NCBI GenBank assembly: GCA_937975705.1
Contig: CALJTX010000012.1
Location: 62,001-126,000 of the forward strand
Direction: 5' to 3'
Length of the DNA stretch: 64,000 nt
Source: an uncultured Flavobacteriia bacterium
Lineage (GTDB): Bacteria > Bacteroidota > Bacteroidia > Flavobacteriales_D > Crocinitomicaceae
The notes beneath the pieces are model-generated. The model ran no database searches. It was not told the DNA's origin and saw only the letters and a list, made by a program, of their open reading frames with translations. Positions 1 through 7,420 of the stretch are shown one piece after another. The number at the start of each line of letters is the position of its first letter. Positions within the stretch are counted from its first letter, which is position 1. The translations under genes and the position numbers were made by a program.

Positions 1-1791
1 ACCATTTGGTAATTCTTCAATGGTAATGGTGGTTTTGGTTTCTTTTTGTAAACCTTGGATGATTTTTCCTCCAGGTCCGATGATGGCACCGATCATTTCG
101 TTAGGCACGTTAAATGCTTCTAAACGAGGTGTTTGTGGCTTGAGTTCTGGGCGTGGCGCCGGCATGGTTTCGGTGATTTTACCGAGGATATGCAAACGAC
201 CTGCGCGCGATTGCTCTAGTGCTTGTGTCAATACTTCGTATGGTAAACCATCTACTTTGATATCCATCTGACAAGCAGTGATACCGTTAGCTGTACCGGT
301 TACTTTGAAGTCCATGTCGCCGAGGTGATCTTCGTCTCCGAGGATATCAGACAATACAGCAAACTTACCTTCGTCGGCAACCAAGCCCATGGCGATACCA
401 GAAACTGGCGCTTTGATTGGCACACCACCATCCATAAGGGCGAGGGTTCCGGCACAAACTGTTGCCATTGAAGACGAACCATTAGACTCTAAAATGTCTG
501 AAACGATACGTACTGCGTATGGGTAGTCGTCTGGCATAACTGGCTTGAGCGCGCGAAGTGCCAAGTTTCCGTGACCGATTTCGCGACGTGAAGTACCACG
601 CAAAGGACGTGCTTCACCTGTAGAAAATGGTGGGAAGTTATAGTGTAATAAGAATTTTTCAGTTCCTTGGAAAGTAGCGCCGTCAATCATTTGCTCATCC
701 ATTTTACCACCGAGGGTAAGGGTGGTGAGTGATTGCGTTTCTCCGCGGGTAAATACAGCAGAACCGTGAACCATTGGAAGGTAGTCTACCTCAGCCCAGA
801 TCGGACGGATTTCATCGAACTGACGGCCATCTAAACGCTTGCGGTCATTGAGCATCACCCAACGAACTGCTTTTTTCTTCACTTCTGAGAAATAAATAGA
901 AATGAATTTGGCAGCGTGCTCTAATTCTTCTTCAGAAAAACCAGCTTTCACTTCTGCTTTGATCGCATCGAAAAGCTCGGTGCGTTTTGCCTTGTTGGCA
1001 AGACCCATACGCGCTACATCTTTGCATTTCTCCATTGCGAGTTCAAATACTTTGGCACGAACGTCAGCATCGTGCGTTTCGTGGGAGTATTCGCGTTTTG
1101 GATTGGCTGTAGGGATTTCTGCAGCAAGTTCCAATTGGAAATTACATTGCTCGATAATCGCTGCATGCGCCACTTTGATCACTTCAACTAACTCTGCTTC
1201 TGAAATTTCTTTCATTTCGCCTTCAACCATGTTGACGTCTTTGGCTGTACCAGCAACCATCACGTCGAGGTCAGCAAGCGCAATTTCAGCCATTGTTGGG
1301 TTGATAATGAGTTCGCCATTTACGCGACAAACGCGTACTTCAGACATTGGGCCGTTGAAGGGAATATCTGAAACAGCAATTGCTGCGGAAGCAGCTAAAC
1401 CGCAAAGTGCATCTGGGTTGTTCACGCCATCATATGACATGAGTTGGATCATGAGCTGCACTTCTGCGTGGTAATCGTCTGGGAAGAGCGGACGCAAAGC
1501 GCGGTCTACCAAACGCATAACTAAAATTTCGGTTTCGGAAGGGCGCGCCTCACGACGGAAGAACCCGCCTGGAAAACGACCAGCCGCAGCGTATTTTTCG
1601 CGGTAATCAACGGTAAGTGGAAGGAAATCAACTCCTTCTTTTGCTTCGGGTGCCGCCACAACAGTAGCGAGCAACATGGTGTCGCCCATGCGCACCACAA
1701 CAGAACCATCTGCCTGTTTTGCCAACTTCCCGGTCTCTACAAGGATTTCCTTGCCGCCGGTCATGATTGACTTTCTTGTTCCTATATTCAT
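1..1791 (-). CDS. pnp: Polyribonucleotide nucleotidyltransferase (PNPase), 3' end cut by window edge
   Basis: PNPase degrades RNA from the 3' end by phosphorolysis, releasing nucleoside diphosphates, and works in mRNA turnover. The reading frame starts at ATG 1791 (MNIGTRKSIMTGGKEI) and stays open for 597 codons to base 1. It shows the first RNase PH-like core (GDTMLLATVV, FPGGFFRREARPSE, DRALRPLFP) and, near the truncated end, the start of the KH domain with IGPGGKII at about residue 563. The rest of the KH domain and the S1 domain lie outside the window. It sits 93 nt downstream of rpsO, the classic rpsO-pnp arrangement, with a hairpin terminator or attenuator between the two. The family assignment is secure; only the C-terminal fifth is unseen. 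Confidence 0.97.
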   Translation of the reverse strand, partial: MNIGTRKSIMTGGKEILVETGKLAKQADGSVVVRMGDTMLLATVVAAPEAKEGVDFLPLTVDYREKYAAAGRFPGGFFRREARPSETEILVMRLVDRALRPLFPDDYHAEVQLMIQLMSYDGVNNPDALCGLAASAAIAVSDIPFNGPMSEVRVCRVNGELIINPTMAEIALADLDVMVAGTAKDVNMVEGEMKEISEAELVEVIKVAHAAIIEQCNFQLELAAEIPTANPKREYSHETHDADVRAKVFELAMEKCKDVARMGLANKAKRTELFDAIKAEVKAGFSEEELEHAAKFISIYFSEVKKKAVRWVMLNDRKRLDGRQFDEIRPIWAEVDYLPMVHGSAVFTRGETQSLTTLTLGGKMDEQMIDGATFQGTEKFLLHYNFPPFSTGEARPLRGTSRREIGHGNLALRALKPVMPDDYPYAVRIVSDILESNGSSSMATVCAGTLALMDGGVPIKAPVSGIAMGLVADEGKFAVLSDILGDEDHLGDMDFKVTGTANGITACQMDIKVDGLPYEVLTQALEQSRAGRLHILGKITETMPAPRPELKPQTPRLEAFNVPNEMIGAIIGPGGKIIQGLQKETKTTITIEELPNG

Positions 1792-1824
1792 CTTTATTTA
1801 TTTACAACTTTTAAAACAAAAGAA

Positions 1825-1851
1825 GGGGCTATCGATGTTATCGAAGCCCCC
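1825..1851 (-). terminator. Hairpin terminator/attenuator between rpsO and pnp
   Basis: Read on the minus strand, GGGGCTTCGAT pairs with ATCGA-T-AGCCCC (one bulged T), and a T-rich stretch TTCTTTTGTTTT follows. It lies downstream of the rpsO stop and 34 nt upstream of the pnp start. It probably ends part of the rpsO transcripts while letting some read through into pnp. Confidence 0.7.
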
Positions 1852-1884
1852 TCTCCCATAAAATTTTCCGAGCTGGTCTCAGAA

Positions 1885-2154
1885 TTAACGACGAAGTCCT
1901 AATTCTTTGATCAAGGCGCGGTATTTCTCGATATCTTTTGCCTTTAGGTAATCAAGAAGGCTACGACGCTTACCAACTAACAATTGAAGTGCGCGTTGGG
2001 TACCGTAGTCTTTGCGGTTCTTTTTCAAGTGCTCAGTAAGGTGAGCAATACGAAAAGTAAACAAGGCAACTTGGCCTTCTGTAGAACCGGTATTGGTTTC
2101 TGAACCACCGTGTTGGGCGAAGATTTCTTTCTTCTTTGCTGAATCTAAATACAT
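1885..2154 (-). CDS. rpsO: 30S ribosomal protein S15
   Basis: S15 is a small primary rRNA-binding protein of the 30S subunit that binds the central domain of 16S rRNA and helps form the platform. The 89-residue product has the normal length and the conserved core (GSTEGQVALFTFRIAHLTEHLK, then RALQLLVGKRRSLLDYLK). The start is ATG 2154, giving MYLDSAKKKEIFAQHG. It has a good Bacteroidota promoter about 60 nt upstream and a short leader with a small hairpin (GACCA/TGGTC, 2189-2201) that could take part in control, although I have no direct sign of S15 autoregulation. pnp follows after a hairpin. Confidence 0.98.
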   Translation of the reverse strand: MYLDSAKKKEIFAQHGGSETNTGSTEGQVALFTFRIAHLTEHLKKNRKDYGTQRALQLLVGKRRSLLDYLKAKDIEKYRALIKELGLRR

Positions 2155-2211
2155 GCTAATATTTGTGTAAATGATTATTATGTAGACTGACCACCTTGGT
2201 CAATACGGCTG

Positions 2212-2243
2212 CAAAGATATAAACTCTTTTTGATACAGGCAAA
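2212..2243 (-). promoter_or_regulatory. Bacteroidota-type promoter of rpsO
   Basis: On the minus strand TTTG (2243-2240) is followed by 20 nt and then TATCTTTG (2219-2212). This fits the phylum consensus TTTG-N19-21-TAnnTTTG. Transcription would start near 2207, giving an rpsO leader of about 50 nt. It is divergent from the riboswitch gene. Confidence 0.75.
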
Positions 2244-2263
2244 ATCTGACCCGGTTTTATTGC

Positions 2264-2271
2264 TATCTTTG
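2264..2271 (+). promoter_or_regulatory. -7 box of the riboswitch-controlled gene
   Basis: TATCTTTG matches TAnnTTTG. The predicted start of transcription, near 2276, falls at the beginning of the cobalamin aptamer, as expected if the leader RNA begins with the riboswitch. I did not find a convincing -33 box. Confidence 0.6.
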
Positions 2272-2274
2272 CTG

Positions 2275-2435
2275 CGTTCTTGGGTGTTCGCTTGTCGAAC
2301 TTAATAAGGAATCCGGTTAGAATCCGGAGCTGTATCTGCAGCTGTAAGTGTCTAAAAAGTTGCTTCCATACGCCACTGCGCAAGCGGGAAGGCAAAGCAG
2401 CAAGAGACACGAGCCAGAAGACTTGCCCTCGAACA
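2275..2435 (+). promoter_or_regulatory. Cobalamin (B12) riboswitch
   Basis: The leader carries the ordered conserved blocks of a cobalamin aptamer: GGGTGTTCG at 2282, a TAATAAGGAAT-like block at 2322, repeated CCGG/CTG blocks, the core GCCACTG at 2372-2378 followed by AAGCGGGAAGG, and the 3' B12 box AGCCAGAAGACTTGCC at 2412-2427. The riboswitch precedes a secreted beta-propeller and not a cobalamin synthesis gene. It should lower expression of the downstream gene when adenosyl- or other cobalamins are abundant. Edges are approximate. Confidence 0.92.
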
Positions 2436-2467
2436 GCGTGAAGACTTCAGATCAAAGTCGGCATCGC

Positions 2468-2503
2468 CAAGGGCTTCGTATACCCTTGCCGCTCCACTTT
2501 TTT
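2468..2503 (+). terminator. Possible expression-platform hairpin of the riboswitch
   Basis: CAAGGG (2468-2473) pairs with CCCTTG (2483-2488), and a run of six T begins 10 nt later at 2498. It sits between the aptamer and the start codon at 2539, so it may be the element the riboswitch switches. The stem is short and the T-run is offset, so termination is uncertain. Confidence 0.4.
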
Positions 2504-2538
2504 CCGTGTCATTGTATAATTTTTTAAATTTTCAACAC

Positions 2539-3792
2539 ATGAAAAAAGGATTACTATTTTTTGCAGCGCTCACCAGCGCAACGCTTTATGCACAACAATA
2601 CGTGCACCAAGTACTGATTGCCAACGAAGGTTTTTTTGACTTTCAAACCAACGCAATTGTTGAGCCCGCCACCATTGGCTCCTACAATCCGACTACACAA
2701 ACTTATGTTGTTCTGGATACCTTAGATGGTCAGCGTTTTAGTTCAGATGTCCTCATTGACGGCGACTTTTACTTTGTCGCTGCCGACACTAAAATTTTCA
2801 AATACAACCTCAATACACACCAACTCATTGGCAGCATAGACCTTCCCGGGGTCCGCAACCTCGCCATCTCTGAAAACAAACTCATCGCTACACGCGGCGA
2901 GTACCTCCAAACATTTGATTCATACCTACAAGTTTTCGACAAGAACACGCTACAACTCATTGCAGCACTCGATACCAATAATGGCCCTCAATGGGCAACA
3001 CAAAACATTGTGATCGTCAACAACATCGCCTACATTGCTGTCAACAACGCATACGAGTGGGGCAATGAAAAAGGCCTTATCGGACAGCTCGACCTCAATA
3101 CGCTCCAATACGGTTCAGAAATTGACCTCGGAACAGAAGGCAAGAACCCCGACAACATGTTTTTGTACAACAACGAACTCTACACAGTCAACAACAAAGA
3201 TTGGTCGGGCGCATCAGTTTCAAAAGTTAGCCTCAACGGCACTGTGAATACACAAAACTTAGCCAATGCCGTAACGGGCTGTGGTACCTCTGCGCTCCGC
3301 GACGACAAATTGGTGTATCAAATCTCTATGGAGAACACACTCAACGACTACAGCCTACTCAATATGGCATTCGTTGGCCCTGTTGCCGGCATCACCAATA
3401 ACTTCTACGACCTCGCACAAGATCCGGTAAGCGGTCAGTTGTATGCTTCTTCAACCGATTTCTTTTCCACAGGTTCTGTGAGCATTTTTGACAACAACAA
3501 TAATATCCTTCACCAATTTGCAGCGGGTGTTTCACCGGGTTCAATTGTTTTTGATGTGCGTTCAAGCGCAGGCCTAGATGAACTCAACAACGCCATTCGC
3601 ATTTATCCAAACCCGTCGAACGGTATTTTCCAAATCGCTGGCTTTACACCTGGTGACACCTACCAAGTGTACAATACCGCCGGACAAATCATTTTCACCG
3701 GACAAACCAGCCTTATTGACTTGAGTACTTTTGAAGCTGGCTTTTATTTGATCCAAACGCCAAAAGGTCAAACAAGCGTCTTGAAAAATTAA
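2539..3792 (+). CDS. BtuG-like secreted beta-propeller with T9SS sorting domain, B12-regulated
   Basis: The 417-residue product starts at ATG 2539 with a Sec signal peptide (MKKGLLFFAALTSATLYAQ) that has an Ala-Gln cleavage site and no lipobox cysteine. An upstream in-frame GTG at 2506 would spoil the signal peptide, so I reject it. Residues about 25-345 form repeated propeller-like blades (NEGFFDFQTNAI, FSSDVLIDGDFYFVAADT, DNMFLYNNELYTVNN), resembling the YncE/DUF5074 proteins that include BtuG, the high-affinity surface cobalamin binder of Bacteroides. The end (IRIYPNPSNGIFQIAGF to the C-terminus) is a type A T9SS sorting domain. A cobalamin riboswitch precedes it and a strong terminator follows, so it is a single-gene unit. 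A role in corrinoid capture is inferred from riboswitch and fold; I see no TonB receptor next to it. Confidence 0.75.
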   Translation: MKKGLLFFAALTSATLYAQQYVHQVLIANEGFFDFQTNAIVEPATIGSYNPTTQTYVVLDTLDGQRFSSDVLIDGDFYFVAADTKIFKYNLNTHQLIGSIDLPGVRNLAISENKLIATRGEYLQTFDSYLQVFDKNTLQLIAALDTNNGPQWATQNIVIVNNIAYIAVNNAYEWGNEKGLIGQLDLNTLQYGSEIDLGTEGKNPDNMFLYNNELYTVNNKDWSGASVSKVSLNGTVNTQNLANAVTGCGTSALRDDKLVYQISMENTLNDYSLLNMAFVGPVAGITNNFYDLAQDPVSGQLYASSTDFFSTGSVSIFDNNNNILHQFAAGVSPGSIVFDVRSSAGLDELNNAIRIYPNPSNGIFQIAGFTPGDTYQVYNTAGQIIFTGQTSLIDLSTFEAGFYLIQTPKGQTSVLKN

Positions 3793-3810
3793 TATCTCCT
3801 TACCCTTTAA

Positions 3811-3840
3811 AAAAGGCCGCTCGTTTGAGCGGCCTTTTTT
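3811..3840 (+). terminator. Rho-independent terminator after the B12-regulated gene
   Basis: A perfect 8-bp GC-rich stem (GGCCGCTC/GAGCGGCC, loop GTTT) is followed by six T, 18 nt after the stop codon. The loop also supplies a TTTG at 3824-3827 that could serve as the upstream box of the next promoter. Confidence 0.93.
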
Positions 3841-3849
3841 GTGTTTGCT

Positions 3850-3857
3850 TATCTTTG
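3850..3857 (+). promoter_or_regulatory. -7 box placed for a leaderless transcript of the phosphoribosyltransferase gene
   Basis: TATCTTTG lies exactly 4 nt before ATG 3862, so transcription should begin at or next to the A of the start codon. A TTTG in the preceding terminator loop lies 22 nt upstream, slightly longer than usual. Confidence 0.6.
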
Positions 3858-3861
3858 TTCT

Positions 3862-4356
3862 ATGCAAACCATACTCCATCAGCAGCAAATTCAGCAAAAA
3901 ATAACGCGTTTGGGCCATCAGCTCATCGAAGTTGCGTTTGAGCAAGAAGTCATTTACCTAGGCGGCATTGTCGGAAACGGTTATGTTTTAGCGCAAATGC
4001 TCGCCGCTGTCATTGCACAAAACAGCGCACTTCAAGTTGTTTGCTTTGAAATCAAACTCAATAAAGATGAACCCTGGAGTGAGCCCATCACCTTCTCTAT
4101 CGAACAAAAAGACCTCAAGAATTCTTACATCGTTTTGATAGACGACGTCGTCAATAGCGGCAAAACCATGCAATACGCACTGCTCAAATTTTTAGAGCAG
4201 GCCACCAAAGCGATCAAAACGGTTGCGCTAATAGACCGCCAACACCGCCGCTACCCCATCAAAACAGATTTTGCGGGGCTCAGCCTCTCTACTACACTCA
4301 AAAATCATGTCGAGGTAGACCTCAGCCCTACCGACGCCAAAGTATTCCTGTACTAA
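3862..4356 (+). CDS. PyrR-like phosphoribosyltransferase
   Basis: This 164-residue protein belongs to the type I phosphoribosyltransferase fold, whose members transfer phosphoribose from PRPP to a base or act as regulators. The PRPP-binding loop IVLIDDVVNSGKT is at residues 90-102, and an upstream glycine-rich segment YLGGIVGNGYVLA lies at 32-44. Length and motif resemble PyrR (uracil phosphoribosyltransferase/pyr attenuator), but no pyrimidine genes are adjacent, so the substrate is open. The start is ATG 3862, with a leaderless-type promoter just upstream. Its stop overlaps the murQ start by 1 nt (TAATG), making it the first gene of a four-gene operon. Confidence 0.85.
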   Translation: MQTILHQQQIQQKITRLGHQLIEVAFEQEVIYLGGIVGNGYVLAQMLAAVIAQNSALQVVCFEIKLNKDEPWSEPITFSIEQKDLKNSYIVLIDDVVNSGKTMQYALLKFLEQATKAIKTVALIDRQHRRYPIKTDFAGLSLSTTLKNHVEVDLSPTDAKVFLY

Positions 4357-5183
4357 TGGAAAAAATCACAGAAGCCAGCTCCAACTACAACAACCTCGAG
4401 CAGTTGAGCACGCGCGAACTCCTAGAAGGCATCAACACACAAGACCAACTTGTCCCGTTGGCCATTGCCAAAATCGCAACCGAACTCGAAAACTTCATTG
4501 AAGCTTGTTTTGAGCGCATGCAACAAGGCGGTAGGTTATTTTACATTGGCGCCGGCACCAGCGGCCGTTTAGGTATTGTAGATGCCAGTGAATGCCCACC
4601 CACCTTTGGCGTAGATCCCGGACGTGTCATTGGCCTCATTGCAGGCGGCGACAACGCCATTCGCAAAGCAGTAGAATTCGCCGAAGACGACACCCAACAA
4701 GGCTGGAAAGACATTCTAGCACACCAGCCCACCCCTCTCGACACCATCGTAGGTATTGCAGCCTCTGGTACAACGCCTTACGTATTGGGCGCCATTCAAG
4801 CGGCCAATGAAAGTGGCTTGCTTACCGCTGGTATTTCTTGCAACCCTGGTTCACCTTTAGCGCATTTAGCACAACATGCCCTCACGCCTGTTGTTGGGCC
4901 CGAATTTGTGACCGGCAGCACCCGCATGAAATCTGGCACCGCTCAAAAACTGATCTTGAACATGATCTCTACGAGCTTAATGATCAAGCTTGGGCATGTC
5001 AAAGGCAACCGCATGGTAGACATGCAACTTTCCAATGAAAAACTTGTTGACCGCGGTGCCAAAATGGTTGCCGCCGAACTCAACATTGCACACGAAGTAG
5101 CGCAACAATGGCTGCTTGCACACGGTTCTGTGCGCAAGGCTGTCGCAGCTTATCAAAATCAATCCAACAATGAGCACATTTGA
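4356..5183 (+). CDS. murQ: N-acetylmuramic acid 6-phosphate etherase
   Basis: MurQ cleaves the D-lactyl ether of MurNAc-6-phosphate to give GlcNAc-6-phosphate and lactate, a cytoplasmic step in recovering peptidoglycan sugars. The 275-residue product shows the SIS fold signature GGRLFYIGAGTSGRLGIVDASECPPTFG, with the likely acid/base glutamate at E79 in DASECPP, and a second conserved block with acidic residues near 107-112 (EFAEDD). TGSTRMKSGTAQK near residue 190 is typical of MurQ. It starts within the stop codon of the phosphoribosyltransferase gene and its end overlaps the next gene by 14 nt. With Mpl, encoded at 23161-24519, it suggests active cell-wall recycling. Confidence 0.96.
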   Translation: MEKITEASSNYNNLEQLSTRELLEGINTQDQLVPLAIAKIATELENFIEACFERMQQGGRLFYIGAGTSGRLGIVDASECPPTFGVDPGRVIGLIAGGDNAIRKAVEFAEDDTQQGWKDILAHQPTPLDTIVGIAASGTTPYVLGAIQAANESGLLTAGISCNPGSPLAHLAQHALTPVVGPEFVTGSTRMKSGTAQKLILNMISTSLMIKLGHVKGNRMVDMQLSNEKLVDRGAKMVAAELNIAHEVAQQWLLAHGSVRKAVAAYQNQSNNEHI

Positions 5184-6213
5184 TCCTAATGGCGTAGGAA
5201 TCGCCAACGGCAATATTTTTGGCTTCCCTTACACCGAGGATGAAGCCAACATCGTACTCATCCCTGTTCCTTGGGATGCGACGGCTTCTTATGGCAAAGG
5301 AACCAGTAATGGCCCTCAGGCTATTTTAGATGCCTCGACCCAACTCGATTTCTATCATCCTGAACTCGAACGCGCCTACGAGACAAAAATTTTTATGCCC
5401 GCCGTTTCGAGCGAATGGAAAGCAATCAATGACCGCCTTTGTGAAGCAGGGCAGCAATATATTTCACATATTGAAGTTGCAGGCGAAGAAGAAGCACAGC
5501 GCATTTATGGCGCTACACTTACAGAAATCAACGAAGCGCACAACGCCTTGCGCGCCAACCTCAAGGAGCGCTGTTTGCAATTGCTTGCCTCGGGAAAAAT
5601 GCCTTGTGTTTTGGGTGGCGAACACTCTACTCCACTTGGCTTGCTTCAGGCCCTAGATGCGCACCACGATGGTTTTGGCATTCTTCAAATCGATGCACAT
5701 GCCGATTTGCGCGACGCCTACGAAGGTTTTGAGCAATCCCATGCAAGCATTATGTTCAATGCCCTTAAGGAGCTCAAAAACCTTAAAAACCTTACTCAAG
5801 TAGGCATCAGAGACGTTTCAGAAAGAGAAATCGACCTGGCTAAAAACGATCCGAGAGTCAATACCTTCTACGATTGGGAGCTCAAAAACGAACAATACTC
5901 CGGCCGTACTTGGGCCGATCAGGTGCAGCAAATTATCGGTACCTTACCTCAAAAAGTCTATATTTCCTTTGACATCGATGGGTTGCTGCCAAGTTTGTGT
6001 CCGCACACTGGCACACCTGTAGCGGGTGGCTTTGAACTACAGCAAGTTGCATTTCTTCTCTTTGAAGTCGTGCACTCGGGCCGACAAATTATTGGCTTTG
6101 ACCTCAATGAAGTCGCACCGGGCCCCGAAGGCGATTGGGATGCCAATGTTGGGGCGCGTGCCCTTTGGCATTTGGTGTGTGCCACAGAACTTAGCCGCAG
6201 ACAAAACGCATGA
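5170..6213 (+). CDS. Arginase/agmatinase/formimidoylglutamase family hydrolase
   Basis: Ureohydrolases cut guanidino or formimino groups using a binuclear Mn centre. The 347-residue protein starts at ATG 5170 (MSTFDPNGVGIANGNIF). It keeps the metal ligands: His in GGEHSTPLG, the triad in QIDAHADLR, and both Asp in SFDIDG near residue 265. The usual DP after this motif is LP here; that Asp is not a metal ligand. CPHTGTPVAGG is typical of the Bacteroidota branch of the family. The substrate (agmatine, arginine, formiminoglutamate or other) cannot be set from sequence. It overlaps murQ by 14 nt and the following membrane protein gene by 4 nt. Confidence 0.87.
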   Translation: MSTFDPNGVGIANGNIFGFPYTEDEANIVLIPVPWDATASYGKGTSNGPQAILDASTQLDFYHPELERAYETKIFMPAVSSEWKAINDRLCEAGQQYISHIEVAGEEEAQRIYGATLTEINEAHNALRANLKERCLQLLASGKMPCVLGGEHSTPLGLLQALDAHHDGFGILQIDAHADLRDAYEGFEQSHASIMFNALKELKNLKNLTQVGIRDVSEREIDLAKNDPRVNTFYDWELKNEQYSGRTWADQVQQIIGTLPQKVYISFDIDGLLPSLCPHTGTPVAGGFELQQVAFLLFEVVHSGRQIIGFDLNEVAPGPEGDWDANVGARALWHLVCATELSRRQNA

Positions 6214-6749
6214 AAATCAAGCAACCACAAGTTTTATCGGGGCTCGCCATTAGTTTTGGCCTGCTGAGTTTATTTAGCATTTGGAATGTCTACAACTGGG
6301 AAATCCTCGGCTGGGGCACCAAGCTCTTCTTGTTTCCTTTCCTTGCAGCGATCAGTTTCTTAGCCAAACTCACACCCGACAAACCCGCAATTTTTGTTCG
6401 CATTCAAATGGGGCTATTGGTTTTACACACGGTGCTTTACTTCTTGGTATTCAATTTTCAGGATCCGCATGCGCCGAACTTATTGCTCCTATTACTTCCA
6501 CTGCTTTTAGCGAATATTGTTTTGGTTTTTGGCAAAGTACATGCCTTGAATAAAACGCGTTTTACTCAAAAAACGAACATACAAGGCAGGGTACTTGTGT
6601 TTCAAAATCAGAGCAAGGGATTCTTAATCATTGCAGCCTTATTTTATCTGAGTATGGGTATTTTTCAATGGGCTGACCTCATCCTTCCTGGGATCATTTT
6701 CGAAATTCTGGGGCTCTTCATTTTTCTCTATCACTTGATCCGACCATAA
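6210..6749 (+). CDS. Conserved membrane protein of unknown function
   Basis: I do not recognise this 179-residue protein. It shows about six hydrophobic segments (residues ~9-25, 38-52, 64-85, 88-108, 135-150, 155-176), a conserved-looking DPHAPN turn and a basic cytoplasmic loop (KVHALNKTRFTQKTN). The ATG at 6210 overlaps the stop of the arginase-family gene by 4 nt (ATGA), so it is probably co-translated as the last gene of the murQ operon. Its tail overlaps the convergent NlpC/P60 gene by 19 nt. An inner-membrane location is likely; the function is unknown. Confidence 0.7.
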   Translation: MKIKQPQVLSGLAISFGLLSLFSIWNVYNWEILGWGTKLFLFPFLAAISFLAKLTPDKPAIFVRIQMGLLVLHTVLYFLVFNFQDPHAPNLLLLLLPLLLANIVLVFGKVHALNKTRFTQKTNIQGRVLVFQNQSKGFLIIAALFYLSMGIFQWADLILPGIIFEILGLFIFLYHLIRP

Positions 6750-7420
6750 CCAACAATCTTGGGTTTCCAGTAAGTAGAAGTTTCAAGCTCCACAACCGAA
6801 ATGCCAACAGAAGAGCTCGAATGGATCATTTGTTTGGCAGCTCCTTTTTCAGAGATCAAAATACCCACGTGGTTGACTTGCCCACCATTTGAAAAGAAAA
6901 CTAAGTCGCCAGCGCGCGCTTCTTCGGGCGTTATTTTTTGGCAAAAAGCGTATTGATCTGCGGCGCGGCGCGGCAAAGTAACACCGCTCGACTCAAAAAC
7001 ATAACAAGTAAAACCACTGCAATCAAAACCACTCGGATCCATTCCGGCTTCTTTGTAAGGCACACCTAAATGACGCTGGGCTTCTTGAAGTAGTTTTTGC
7101 GTTTGAACACTTCCTTTAAACCCTTGTGCGGTTTGTGTTGTGCTCGGCTTGGGCATCTTGTCCAATTCCGAGGCATGACGCTTGGCCCACACCGGATTTT
7201 TAGCGAGTTCTTGCGCCGCTAATTGACGGTATTTGGCTGGAAACTGACTTTGGTCGTAGGCTGGATCCATCATTAGCCGACCCGCTCTGCGGTAAACCAT
7301 TTTAAAATGACCCTGCGCCAAGAGCACATCTAGTTTTTGCTCCACCGATTTTTGGGCCAAAAGACTTGCATTGAACCCGAAAAAGATGACGATAAAAAAG
7401 AAAAACTTTTTAGTTGGCAT
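6731..7420 (-). CDS. NlpC/P60 (C40) family cell-wall peptidase, exported
   Basis: C40 peptidases hydrolyse gamma-D-Glu-diamino-acid bonds in peptidoglycan stem peptides. The 229-residue protein starts at ATG 7420 with a signal peptide (MPTKKFFFFIVIFFGFNASLLAQ). The C-terminal domain, residues ~105-229, has the catalytic Cys134 in GFDCSGF and His184 in VNHVGI, with His200 in the third ligand position (MIHSSSS). An N-terminal helical part (25-100) is of unknown role. The start overlaps the end of the upstream propeller-like gene by 11 nt, indicating co-transcription. Catalytic residues are intact, so it should be an active periplasmic hydrolase. Confidence 0.9.
   Translation of the reverse strand: MPTKKFFFFIVIFFGFNASLLAQKSVEQKLDVLLAQGHFKMVYRRAGRLMMDPAYDQSQFPAKYRQLAAQELAKNPVWAKRHASELDKMPKPSTTQTAQGFKGSVQTQKLLQEAQRHLGVPYKEAGMDPSGFDCSGFTCYVFESSGVTLPRRAADQYAFCQKITPEEARAGDLVFFSNGGQVNHVGILISEKGAAKQMIHSSSSVGISVVELETSTYWKPKIVGYGRIK

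Noticed and set aside
902..1474. 190-codon plus-strand frame
   Set aside because: It lies fully antisense to pnp, whose minus-strand frame is unmistakable; the translated product is Ser/Ala-rich shadow sequence with no motifs.
2156..2410. 84-codon minus-strand frame upstream of rpsO
   Set aside because: It overlaps the rpsO promoter and the antisense of the riboswitch; no sign of coding.
2506..2538. GTG 2506 as start of the B12-regulated gene
   Set aside because: It would add 11 residues before the signal peptide and place the start inside the riboswitch expression platform; ATG 2539 is better.
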